Assembly (NCBI GenBank): GCA_002474325.1
Contig: DKNL01000206.1
Span: 1 to 14,078, forward strand
Length of the DNA stretch: 14,078 nt
Origin: Opitutales bacterium UBA7389
GTDB taxonomy: Bacteria > Verrucomicrobiota > Verrucomicrobiia > Opitutales > Opitutaceae
Reading direction: 5' to 3'
The notes beneath the pieces were generated by a model. The model searched no databases. It was not told where the DNA came from and saw only the letters and a list, made by a program, of their open reading frames with translations. The translations under genes were made by a program, and so were the position numbers. This document shows, piece after piece, positions 7,241 through 13,936 of this stretch. The first letter of the stretch is position 1; each line of letters starts with the position of its first letter.

Positions 7241-8173
7241 CTAAAGCTCCAGGAGCTCTTTGAAGTAAGCTATTGTTTCCTTGAGCCCTTCTTCAAGCGG
7301 CACGGTTGGCTCCCAATTCAATTTACTTTTGGCAATTTCTATATCCGGTTTCCTCTGCTTCGGGTCGTCTTGGGGCAGATGCTTGAATACAATCTTAGCC
7401 TTTGTTTTCGTCAATTTAATTACATTCTCCGCTAACTCGAGCATCGTGAACTCGCCCGGGTTACCCAAATTAACTGGGCCGATTGTCCGATCCTGCTCCA
7501 TAAGTCGAACGAACCCTTCGATCAAATCACTATAGTAGCAAAAGGATCGGGTTTGCATCCCATCCCCAAAAATGGTTAGATCTTCGCCCTTCAATGCTTG
7601 TACGATAAAATTGGAGACAACGCGGCCATCTTCGGGCGACATTCTGGGACCGTGAGTATTGAATATCCGGGCGATGCGAATATCCACTGCATTCTGCCGA
7701 TGATAATCGAAAAATAGCGTTTCCGCGCAACGCTTTCCTTCATCATAGCAAGAGCGGATGCCTATGGGATTTACGTTTCCCCAATAAGACTCAGGCTGCG
7801 GATGCAAGTCAGGGTCGCCATAAATCTCCGACGTCGAAGCTTGAAAAACTCTAGCATTAACCCGCTTGGCCAAGCCCAGGCAATTGATGGCTCCCATAAC
7901 CGAAGTCTTGATCGTCTTGATGGCATTGTACTGGTAATGGATAGGGGAAGCTGGGCAAGCCAGGTTGTAAATACGGTCTACCTCAACCTTGAAAGGGTCG
8001 ATAACATCATGCCGCATAAACTCGAAATTCGGGGCATTCAGAAGATGGGCAATGTTTCGTTTGGACCCGGTAAATAAGTTGTCCAGGCAGATAACGTCGT
8101 CTCCTCGATCTACTAGCTTATCCGCCAAATGGCTTCCTAAAAAACCAGCCCCACCAGTTATGAGTACGCGCAT
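7241..8173 (-). CDS. UDP-glucuronate decarboxylase (UDP-xylose synthase), extended SDR family
   Basis: NAD-dependent conversion of UDP-glucuronate to UDP-xylose in the cytoplasm, supplying xylose for polysaccharide or glycan synthesis. Starting at the ATG at 8173 gives 310 residues, normal for bacterial enzymes; residue numbers below count from the TTG at 8188. The NAD-binding loop TGGAGFLGSHL is at 11-21. NLACPASPIHYQ (75-86) and QASTSEIYGDP (116-126) are diagnostic of UXS enzymes. The catalytic Tyr and Lys are Y148 and K152 in SCYDEGKR. NTHGPRM and RSFCYYSDLI are also family signatures. Start choice: TTG at 8188 has GGAGG directly abutting it, and ATG at 8173 has GGAG only one base away. 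Neither spacing is ideal, but the ATG matches where family members begin (MRVLITGGAGF). The methyltransferase follows on the same strand. Confidence 0.95.
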   Translation of the reverse strand: MRVLITGGAGFLGSHLADKLVDRGDDVICLDNLFTGSKRNIAHLLNAPNFEFMRHDVIDPFKVEVDRIYNLACPASPIHYQYNAIKTIKTSVMGAINCLGLAKRVNARVFQASTSEIYGDPDLHPQPESYWGNVNPIGIRSCYDEGKRCAETLFFDYHRQNAVDIRIARIFNTHGPRMSPEDGRVVSNFIVQALKGEDLTIFGDGMQTRSFCYYSDLIEGFVRLMEQDRTIGPVNLGNPGEFTMLELAENVIKLTKTKAKIVFKHLPQDDPKQRKPDIEIAKSKLNWEPTVPLEEGLKETIAYFKELLEL

Positions 8174-8174
8174 T

Positions 8175-8193
8175 CTCCGAGAGTTCAACCTCC
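8175..8193 (-). promoter_or_regulatory. Double Shine-Dalgarno-like sites around the two candidate decarboxylase starts
   Basis: On the minus strand GGAGG (8193-8189) is followed with no gap by a TTG codon (8188-8186), and GGAG (8178-8175) lies one base before ATG (8173-8171). The first site is 15 bases from the ATG. Neither has the usual 5-9 base spacing, so the start cannot be settled from these sites. Protein homology favours the ATG. Confidence 0.3.
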
Positions 8194-8267
8194 GCTCGGA
8201 ATTCCAAGACCAATATTGTCAACGATGCGTTAATTTAACTGAACACTCGATCCGAATGCGATACGAC

Positions 8268-9401
8268 CTATCGATCACCTGCTTCGTATTCCTCAATCCA
8301 CGCTTGGCTCCACTTCATAAAATCCCCTTGAGCAATGCGCGATCGAGCCTCTCGCATGAGATCCAGGTAGAAATGCAAATTGTGTATGGTGAGCAAGGTG
8401 CAGCCTAGAATCTCCTTGGCCATGATCAAATGACGAAGGTAGGCTCTCGAAAAGCGCCGACAAGTATAGTTATCTAGCTCGGATTCCAGCGGATTAGGAT
8501 CTTCGGAAAATTGAGCATTGCGAATATTCTTCATTCCCCGGCGAGTGAAAAACGCTCCATTTCTAGCAACTCGGGAAGGAAGAACACAGTCGAACATATC
8601 TACCCCCAAGGCGATCATTTTGAGCATTTGTGGGGGCGTTCCCAGGCCCATGGCGTAGCGAGGCTTGTCCAATGGAAGATATGGAGCGGTCGCTCCGACT
8701 TGGTAGAGCATTTCCTCCTCTGGCTCACCGACACTCACTCCGCCGATTGCGTATCCAGAGAAGGCCATACTAGTTAATTCCAAGGCCGATTGACGGCGCA
8801 AGTCTTGGTACGAGGAACCCTGTACAATGGCGAATACTAGGTTGCCTGATTCCAACATCCCCAATTCATCAGCCACATCCCGACAGGAACGGGCCCATTT
8901 CGACGTACGATCGACCGCCTTACGGCAATCTTCCTTTTCGCAGGGCCAAGGTGGACACTCGTCTACCACCATAGCGATATCAGAGCCGAGATTTGCCTGA
9001 ATAGTCATTACCTCTATCGGTCCTAAGAAGACTTTCGATCCATCCAAGTGGGATCGGAAGGAAATCCCATCGTCCGAAATATTGCTCAGTTCGGCCAAGC
9101 TAAAAGCTTGGAATCCTCCGCTATCCGTAAGTATCGGCCCATCCCAACCCATGAATGCGTGTAAGCCACCAAAGTCGCGGATCACCTCGGATCCTGGACG
9201 CAAATTCAGGTGGTAAGTATTACCGAGAATTATCTGAGAGCCAATCTCTTCCAATTGAATGGGAGTCATGCCCTTTACTGTTCCCTGCGTGCCAACCGGC
9301 ATGAAAATGGGCGTCTCAATTTCCCCGTGACGGGTCGTTAATAGACCTGTTCTCGCTGAACTCTGGGCATCGGATCCGACTATTCTGAAAACTTTCGACA
9401 T
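8268..9401 (-). CDS. tgt: tRNA-guanine transglycosylase (queuine/preQ1 tRNA-ribosyltransferase)
   Basis: Exchanges guanine-34 for preQ1 in tRNAs with a GUN anticodon, a step in queuosine synthesis. The 377-residue TIM-barrel protein is full length. Visible landmarks: FMPVGTQGTVKGMTP near the start; D93 in LTDSGGFQAF (acid/base); VDECPPWP (146-153), whose C149 aligns with the preQ1-favouring cysteine; GGVSVGEP (220-227); and the nucleophile D271 in FDCVLPSRVARNG. The C-terminal zinc site is unusual. The family has CxCxxC plus a histidine 26 residues on. Here the stretch reads LDNYTC (309-314), so only C314 and H340 of the four ligands remain; L309 and N311 replace two cysteines. The rest of that region (CRRFSRAYLRHL) is well kept, so this is not general decay. 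No preQ1 riboswitch or Shine-Dalgarno site was seen in the short upstream region shared with the divergent glutaminase gene. Confidence 0.97.
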   Translation of the reverse strand: MSKVFRIVGSDAQSSARTGLLTTRHGEIETPIFMPVGTQGTVKGMTPIQLEEIGSQIILGNTYHLNLRPGSEVIRDFGGLHAFMGWDGPILTDSGGFQAFSLAELSNISDDGISFRSHLDGSKVFLGPIEVMTIQANLGSDIAMVVDECPPWPCEKEDCRKAVDRTSKWARSCRDVADELGMLESGNLVFAIVQGSSYQDLRRQSALELTSMAFSGYAIGGVSVGEPEEEMLYQVGATAPYLPLDKPRYAMGLGTPPQMLKMIALGVDMFDCVLPSRVARNGAFFTRRGMKNIRNAQFSEDPNPLESELDNYTCRRFSRAYLRHLIMAKEILGCTLLTIHNLHFYLDLMREARSRIAQGDFMKWSQAWIEEYEAGDR

Positions 9402-9499
9402 CTAAGAATACTGCAAAAACAGCAGGAACTACTCACCACACGATTTCAACCCTTAGCTAACCATATTTGCATCGCTTCAAAATAACGGGAAACCCTTCC

Positions 9500-9528
9500 T
9501 TGACCCGCGTTCACAGGCCCTATTTAAA
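9500..9528 (+). promoter_or_regulatory. Probable sigma-70 type promoter for the glutaminase-nrdR run
   Basis: TTGACC (9500-9505, five of six consensus bases) is followed after exactly 17 bases by TTTAAA (9523-9528, four of six). Transcription would begin near 9535, leaving a leader of about eight bases before the ATG at 9543. That fits the absence of a Shine-Dalgarno sequence there. It sits in the 141-base divergent region opposite tgt. Confidence 0.45.
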
Positions 9529-9542
9529 CTCCGCCAATCCCG

Positions 9543-10106
9543 ATGCTACTCGTAATCGACAACTACGATTCGTTTACCTACAATCTCGTCCAGTACTTTG
9601 GCAAGCTGGGGATCGAACAACAGATCTTCAGGAATGATAAAATCACCATTGAAGGGGCACGTGCCCTTGATCCCGAGCGCCTTCTGATTTCACCCGGACC
9701 TTGTACGCCAAACGAAGCCGGAATCAGCATCCCTTTGATAGAAGCGTTCGCTGGAAATATACCTATCTTAGGCGTCTGCTTGGGCCATCAATCCATCGCT
9801 CAGCATTTCGGGGCGAGCATCGTTCGTGCAGATCAACTGATGCACGGAAAGACTTCCAAGGTCCAGACGAACGGCGATCAGCTATTTGATGGTCTTCCCA
9901 GTGAATTCCAGGTAGCTCGGTATCATTCTCTTATTGTTGATCCGCAGACCGTTCCCGAAGAACTTCGGGTTATCGCCAGCACCGAACAAGGCGAGATTAT
10001 GGGTTGCCGCCACGTGGATCTTCCCATCTGGGGGGTTCAATTCCATCCCGAGTCTATCGCCACCGAAAACGGTATGGCTATTTTGGAAAATTTCCTTACA
10101 ACATAG
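9543..10106 (+). CDS. pabA: Glutamine amidotransferase subunit of aminodeoxychorismate or anthranilate synthase
   Basis: A class I glutaminase that frees ammonia from glutamine for a chorismate-using partner enzyme (PabB or TrpE), in folate or tryptophan synthesis. All 187 residues match the family. The N-terminus is LLVIDNYDSFTYNLVQYFG; the oxyanion region is SPGPCTPNEAG (50-60); the nucleophile is C79 in GVCLGHQ; and the catalytic pair H168 and E170 lies in WGVQFHPES. The TrpE/PabB-contact stretch HGKTSKV (101-107) is present. The partner is not in this window, so the sequence cannot decide between PabA and TrpG. In many bacteria one subunit serves both. It is the first gene of a plus-strand run, six bases before nrdR, behind a promoter with a very short leader. 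Confidence 0.93.
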   Translation: MLLVIDNYDSFTYNLVQYFGKLGIEQQIFRNDKITIEGARALDPERLLISPGPCTPNEAGISIPLIEAFAGNIPILGVCLGHQSIAQHFGASIVRADQLMHGKTSKVQTNGDQLFDGLPSEFQVARYHSLIVDPQTVPEELRVIASTEQGEIMGCRHVDLPIWGVQFHPESIATENGMAILENFLTT

Positions 10107-10112
10107 CCCATT

Positions 10113-10574
10113 ATGAGATGCCCAAAGTGCGCATCAGAACTTGATAAGGTAGTCGATTCTCGAATTAGCAAGGACGGTTCGACCATACGGCGCCGGCGCG
10201 AATGCATGAACTGCGGATATCGCTATTCGACGATTGAGAAGATTCTCCGAGAAAATCTATACGTATTAAAGCGAGACGGAAGACGGCAAGACTTCGATAA
10301 GAGCAAGATCGTCAACAGCTTGCGCAGAGCCTGCCAAAAGCGGCCAGTGGATGCCGAGCAGATCAATATACTGGTCGAAGATATGATCGACGAGCTGGAA
10401 AACGAATTCGGTATGGAAATTCCCTCTTCGGCAGTAGGCGAGAAGGTGCTGGAGAACTTGAAGAACATAGATCCGATCGCCTACATCCGCTTCGCCAGCG
10501 TCTATAAGGATTTTCGCAATCTTGAAGAGTTCATGGACGAAATTGGATCCTTATCCAAACAACCCATCTTATGA
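10113..10574 (+). CDS. nrdR: Transcriptional repressor NrdR
   Basis: NrdR represses ribonucleotide reductase genes in response to dATP/ATP. The 153-residue protein has the expected order. An N-terminal zinc ribbon uses C3, C6, C31 and C34 (MRCPKC and CMNCGYRYST), with DSRISKDGSTIRRRREC between. An ATP-cone domain at ~49-136 contains LYVLKRDGRRQDFDKSKI and VLENLKNIDPIAYIRFASVY. Length and motifs are typical. It lies six bases after the glutaminase gene and overlaps the next gene by four bases (ATGA), implying one transcript. No ribonucleotide reductase gene or NrdR box was seen in this window, so its targets lie elsewhere. No Shine-Dalgarno sequence precedes its ATG. Confidence 0.97.
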   Translation: MRCPKCASELDKVVDSRISKDGSTIRRRRECMNCGYRYSTIEKILRENLYVLKRDGRRQDFDKSKIVNSLRRACQKRPVDAEQINILVEDMIDELENEFGMEIPSSAVGEKVLENLKNIDPIAYIRFASVYKDFRNLEEFMDEIGSLSKQPIL

Positions 10575-11047
10575 GCAAATACAATCCTGGGGAAATTTCA
10601 AAATTACAGGTAGTCTGCTCGCTCTTTCCCAAAACAGTTCGGGGCGATCTCTATCTCGCCCGTCAAATCAAGGATTCCATAGAAGCATCCTTCCCGGAAA
10701 ATTCCGCCATTTCTCCCGAGCCATTCATTTCAAGGGCACAAGAATTGGTTTTGGAACTGGAGAACGATCGGCCTTCCGCTGGGATAGAGCTTGTGCCCGC
10801 TCAATTGCCGCAAGCCCCATTTTCAATGCTGGAATTTAGGGAGAATCTCCTATCGGCCCTAAAACGAATTTGCAAATTCGATTCAGGACTCGTCGTCTTG
10901 ACTGGCCTCAAAGAGGCTATTTGCCCGAAAGGTTGTCGCTGGTCGCCAACTCGCAAAAGAGACTATGAAGATGCCATTCGCTTCGCCCGCGATTTTTGCA
11001 GCCAACGTTCACGACCTTCATCAAAATTGTCTCTGATCATCTTTTAG
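10571..11047 (+). CDS. Unrecognised 158-residue protein translationally coupled to nrdR
   Basis: I do not recognise this protein. The ATG at 10571-10573 overlaps the nrdR TGA as ATGA, so it is probably translated by coupling. It has no signal peptide or transmembrane segment and should be cytoplasmic. The N-terminal stretch (~11-35) looks alpha/beta: LQVVCSLFP, then a charged helix DLYLARQIKDSIEAS. The middle is rich in Pro and Glu. The C-terminal third has a helix (FRENLLSALKRICKF), a hydrophobic strand (GLVVLTGL, 106-113) and a basic loop with C118 and C122 (CPKGC), followed by R/K-rich sequence. Five cysteines are present (16, 101, 118, 122, 143), but there is no clear metal site. The overlapping frame at 10522-10839 shows no family features and is probably a shadow. 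The gene's reality rests on the exact coupling and uninterrupted frame. Confidence 0.7.
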   Translation: MSKYNPGEISKLQVVCSLFPKTVRGDLYLARQIKDSIEASFPENSAISPEPFISRAQELVLELENDRPSAGIELVPAQLPQAPFSMLEFRENLLSALKRICKFDSGLVVLTGLKEAICPKGCRWSPTRKRDYEDAIRFARDFCSQRSRPSSKLSLIIF

Positions 11048-11100
11048 CCGTTCCATAGGTTTGGCGAACAATCGCAGCTAATCGCTAATCTAGCAAATCC

Positions 11101-11448
11101 ATGAATTCCGAAAAAACGCTTTTCCAGAAGATCGCCGATAGGGAAATACCAGGCAATTTCGAGCATGAAGATGATCTTTGCATGGCGATCCGAGACATCG
11201 ATCCTCAAGCACCTACCCATGTCTTAGTGATACCCAAAGAACCCATACAGAGAGTTGGAGAGGCCCCGGGCTCAGCGCAAGAATTGCTCGGCCACCTGAT
11301 CTTGGTCGCGAGCAAAGTCGCGAAAAAATTGCAATTAGATAATGGGTACAGAATCGTCATAAACAACGGTCCTGACGGAGGGGAAGCAGTTCCTCATCTA
11401 CATGTTCATCTCCTTGGAGGCAGGAAAATGAATTGGCCTCCAGGCTGA
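11101..11448 (+). CDS. HIT family protein (HINT-type purine nucleotide phosphoramidase)
   Basis: A 115-residue histidine-triad protein of the HINT branch, normally cleaving adenosine or guanosine phosphoramidates and acyl-adenylates in the cytoplasm. Family signatures: FQKIADREIPGNFEHEDDLC near the N-terminus, DPQAPTHVLVIPKE (34-47), and the triad H99-L-H101-V-H103 within GGEAVPHLHVHLLGGRKMNWPPG, where the middle motif histidine is the nucleophile. It is full length. It follows the unknown gene after 53 bases, so it may be read from the same transcript or from its own weak promoter (TTGGCG at 11061 and GCTAAT at 11084, 17-base spacing). It converges on the dprA remnant with 23 bases between the stops. 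Confidence 0.95.
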   Translation: MNSEKTLFQKIADREIPGNFEHEDDLCMAIRDIDPQAPTHVLVIPKEPIQRVGEAPGSAQELLGHLILVASKVAKKLQLDNGYRIVINNGPDGGEAVPHLHVHLLGGRKMNWPPG

Positions 11449-11471
11449 TGCCCGAGTCGCCGATTTTCCTG

Positions 11472-11853
11472 TTATCGAAAAGTCGACACGGCTTCAAAAG
11501 AGCTATCCAAACGTTTGGCGAAATAGCCTTTTAGCTCAAGCAACAACAGGGCCGACGAGACCTCAGAGGCCGGACGATCGAACTTTCTGCCAATCCGATC
11601 CGCAACCAGAACTTTCCCGCCCGAAGACGACTTTAGGACACTAGTTTCTTTGGCACTCAATGTCTCGATATCCACCCCTCTTTCTTGCGATCGAAATGCT
11701 GATTCCAACAGAGGATCGAATCGACGGCGTTTTTTTAATACAACGTACAGATCGCAAAGTGCTCTCTCCTGTCTAAAGGACTGCAACTTGATCCCGTCCA
11801 AAAGCGTCAAGCAGGCGGCTCAAGGAAATTGGTCCTATTGCTTTGAGTCCATT
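11472..11853 (-). pseudogene. dprA: Decayed dprA (DNA processing protein A) remnant
   Basis: DprA loads RecA on incoming single-stranded DNA during transformation. Here two DprA-like ends appear without the middle. From 11853 to 11776 the minus strand reads NGLKAIGPISLSRLLDAFG then RDQVAVL, resembling the N-terminal helix-hairpin-helix region, and ends at an in-frame TAG (11773-11775). Reading through it gives STLRSVRCIKK, also HhH-like. At an A7 run (T7 at 11730-11736 on the plus strand) the match shifts frame to RRRFDPLLESAFRSQERGVD. A C-terminal winged-helix domain follows directly (DRIGRKFDRPASEVSSALLL, then LELKGYFAKR) to the TAA at 11472. The ~200-residue Rossmann core that binds DNA is absent. 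It begins about 28 bases after the stop of the NAD(P)HX repair gene. A 112-residue frame from TTG 11810 could still be expressed as a small winged-helix protein. Assignment is by eye. Confidence 0.6.
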
Positions 11854-11881
11854 TTAGACCCAGCAAGTATCGTTCCTATTC

Positions 11882-13435
11882 CTAACTGGAATACATCGGG
11901 ATCAAGGCATCCGAATAGCAATCCAGTAAGTCCGTTGTTTCAACGGCTACTTGCCCTTTTCTGCCCGCCAGGACATCTGCAGCTCTTCCGTGCCAATGTA
12001 CAGCTCTGCAAGCTACGCCGAGAGGATCTTGGGGCGATTGTGCTAGCAATGCCGCCGTCATACCGGCAAGCAGATCTCCAGAGCCCCCTCGCGCTAAGAC
12101 CGAATTGCCAGTCGTATTCAGAAATACATTATTACCATCAGAAATTCGCGTCATTGATCCTTTCAGAGCAACCACAACTGAATTAGACCTCGCATAGGCT
12201 TTCACTTGCTCGTCAATATCGCACATCGAGCTACCCAATTGGGCTATTCTATTGAATTCACCCATGTGGGGAGTGATAATACATGGCCCCTGTATCCAAT
12301 ACATTACTCGCTTTTGCAGAGCATCAGCATCAATCACCGTGGATCCAGACCAACGTTTTAGAAGTTCAATTAAGAGTAATACCGTATCCGCATCATCGCC
12401 CATACCAGGTCCCACTAGAATAGCGCTCGCTTTGTTCTGGATTCGGTCAAACAAATCCAAGCCCCTCGGGGCTAACCCCCCAAACCTCGTTTCCGGCCAG
12501 GGCAGCCACATCGCTTCTGGAACCAGAGGGGCCAAATGAGCTACAAGGCTTTCAGGCACACAGACAGTGACCAATCCAACTCCACTTTGCAATGCGGACT
12601 TGACGCTCATTATTAGAGCTCCCGGCATATTCCGAGAACCGGCGATTATAAATAAATGGCCATACGTCCGCTTTTCCACATTGGCGGGCCGCCTCGACCT
12701 CAATCCATCTAGCAACGAACTCGCAATCACCCGCATAGAGCTTTCTCTGAACTCATCAAACAACCCTATATCCGAATAGCGTATACAGCCCGTTGAAAAG
12801 CTTCTCGCCAATCCTGCTATCGGCTTCTTGAAAACGCCTGTAGCGAAAGTAACATCCGCCCGAAATACAACCGTATCCGACTGGTCGCCAAATCCGCTAG
12901 GCATATCAACAGCCACCCTAAATCGAATACGCTTGGATCGATTTACGGCGGATACCATTTCTTTAACCGGCGATCGCATTGGCGGCGTGAACCGCATCCC
13001 AAATAACCCGTCGATGCAGACATCGTAGCTACAATTCACTAGTAGCTCACCGAAGCCTGAGCCATTGGATTTCTCCAACAGATCCCGGCAGTCGACTACC
13101 TGCAGATTCTCGATATCCAAACAGCCCTCGAGAATCTCCAAAGCCCGCAGCGTGTTAGCCTTCAGGGTGCTACGAGAGTCCGCCAATGCCAAGATCACCG
13201 ATTTCAGTCGACCTTCCCGGGCCAGATTGGCGATAGCGAGAAGGGCATCCCCTCCGTTGTGACCTTTGCCAACCAATCCCAGTATCTTAAGATTTTTCGA
13301 CTCGTATCTACTCAGTAGATACTCCTCGACAATCCCTGTAGCCAATGCCCTCCCTATTGATTGCATGGCCGCCCATACTTTCTCACCCGAGTCAAGTAAT
13401 TCCGACTCGAAAGCCTCAGCCTCTTCGCAACTCAT
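11882..13435 (-). CDS. nnr: Bifunctional NAD(P)H-hydrate epimerase / ADP-dependent NAD(P)H-hydrate dehydratase
   Basis: Repairs hydrated NADH and NADPH: the N-terminal half interconverts R and S epimers and the C-terminal half dehydrates the S form using ADP. The YjeF_N domain (~1-225) shows VGKGHNGGDALLAIANL (55-71), IDGLFGM (141-147) and VDMPSGFGD (176-184). The kinase-like domain (~255-505) shows TYGHLFIIAGS (257-267), VGPGMG (341-346), IDADAL, TPHMGEF (388-394) and TTGNSVLARGGSGDLLAGM (441-459), with D454 in the catalytic position. At 517 residues it is the usual fused size. The N-terminus is short: the frame is open upstream back into acpS, but no ATG, GTG or TTG codon occurs there, so ATG 13435 is kept despite having no Shine-Dalgarno sequence. 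It lies 47 bases after acpS in a pdxJ-acpS-nnr run. Confidence 0.95.
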   Translation of the reverse strand: MSCEEAEAFESELLDSGEKVWAAMQSIGRALATGIVEEYLLSRYESKNLKILGLVGKGHNGGDALLAIANLAREGRLKSVILALADSRSTLKANTLRALEILEGCLDIENLQVVDCRDLLEKSNGSGFGELLVNCSYDVCIDGLFGMRFTPPMRSPVKEMVSAVNRSKRIRFRVAVDMPSGFGDQSDTVVFRADVTFATGVFKKPIAGLARSFSTGCIRYSDIGLFDEFRESSMRVIASSLLDGLRSRRPANVEKRTYGHLFIIAGSRNMPGALIMSVKSALQSGVGLVTVCVPESLVAHLAPLVPEAMWLPWPETRFGGLAPRGLDLFDRIQNKASAILVGPGMGDDADTVLLLIELLKRWSGSTVIDADALQKRVMYWIQGPCIITPHMGEFNRIAQLGSSMCDIDEQVKAYARSNSVVVALKGSMTRISDGNNVFLNTTGNSVLARGGSGDLLAGMTAALLAQSPQDPLGVACRAVHWHGRAADVLAGRKGQVAVETTDLLDCYSDALIPMYSS

Positions 13436-13482
13436 GATCGGGTGCGAATTCTTTAAAGCTAGCGATGATCCTGGGACTGGAT

Positions 13483-13917
13483 TTATTGTTCTGCCTCTGA
13501 TTGAGGTTTACCTAAGATTGCGGCGATCGCGGTGGCTGTTGATTCCGAATGGGACAAGCTCAACAGAATGCGAGCGCCCCCTATCTGATCCATAAAGCGC
13601 TGTCCCTTATCGTCCAGCTCTACTTCTGGCTGACGCCTAACCCCAGCGACAACGCCTACTGACTTCCAGTCAAAATATTCCCCAATTCCTACCGTAAACG
13701 CTTTCGTGACCGCTTCTTTCGCGGCGAACCGGACCGCCAAATGCTGGTCGGGAGCCCTCATCCTCATACAGTACTGCAATTCCGTTTCCGTGTAGACGCG
13801 ATCTAGAAATCGTTCCCCTTGGCGTTTTCGCAGATCTTTAATGCGGGCGATCTCAACGATATCGATACCGATTCCAATGAGGGGTCCGCCCGGAGAGAGG
13901 GCAAAATCAAGAATCAT
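13483..13917 (-). CDS. acpS: Holo-[acyl-carrier-protein] synthase
   Basis: Transfers 4'-phosphopantetheine from coenzyme A to apo-ACP, activating it for fatty acid synthesis. The 144-residue protein has the family motifs: GIGIDIVEIARI with metal ligand D19; the second metal ligand E68 in RFAAKEAVTKAF (63-74); and LSLSHSESTATAIA (120-133). It is about 20 residues longer than many AcpS proteins. The extra length lies in a short N-terminal leader before GIGID and an acidic tail, with no alternative start codon closer to the motif. A weak AAGG precedes the ATG. It starts 19 bases after the pdxJ stop, the pdxJ-acpS pairing also seen in many other bacteria, and is followed by the NAD(P)HX repair gene. 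Confidence 0.97.
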   Translation of the reverse strand: MILDFALSPGGPLIGIGIDIVEIARIKDLRKRQGERFLDRVYTETELQYCMRMRAPDQHLAVRFAAKEAVTKAFTVGIGEYFDWKSVGVVAGVRRQPEVELDDKGQRFMDQIGGARILLSLSHSESTATAIAAILGKPQSEAEQ

Positions 13918-13936
13918 GGAACCTTAGGAGATCGAA

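Noticed and set aside
8189..8267. A perfect TTGACA on the minus strand upstream of the UDP-glucuronate decarboxylase gene.
   Set aside because: No acceptable -10 element lies 16-18 bases after it; the sequence there is G/C-containing (CCGAGC).
7989..8408. A 139-codon plus-strand frame opposite the decarboxylase start and the tgt end.
   Set aside because: It is antisense to two conserved genes, with no start signal and no domain features.
9402..9480. preQ1 riboswitch or hairpin attenuator in front of tgt.
   Set aside because: Only a 4-bp CTGC/GCAG stem (9411-9425) is present. The conserved preQ1 aptamer pattern is not seen.
11413..11444. Nine-pair stem (one G-T pair) at the end of the HIT gene as a terminator.
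   Set aside because: It lies within conserved coding sequence (GGRKMNWPP), has a 14-base loop and lacks a T-run afterwards.
11650..12186. A 178-codon plus-strand frame opposite the NAD(P)HX repair gene and the dprA remnant.
   Set aside because: It is antisense to strongly conserved kinase-domain motifs and has no recognisable protein features.
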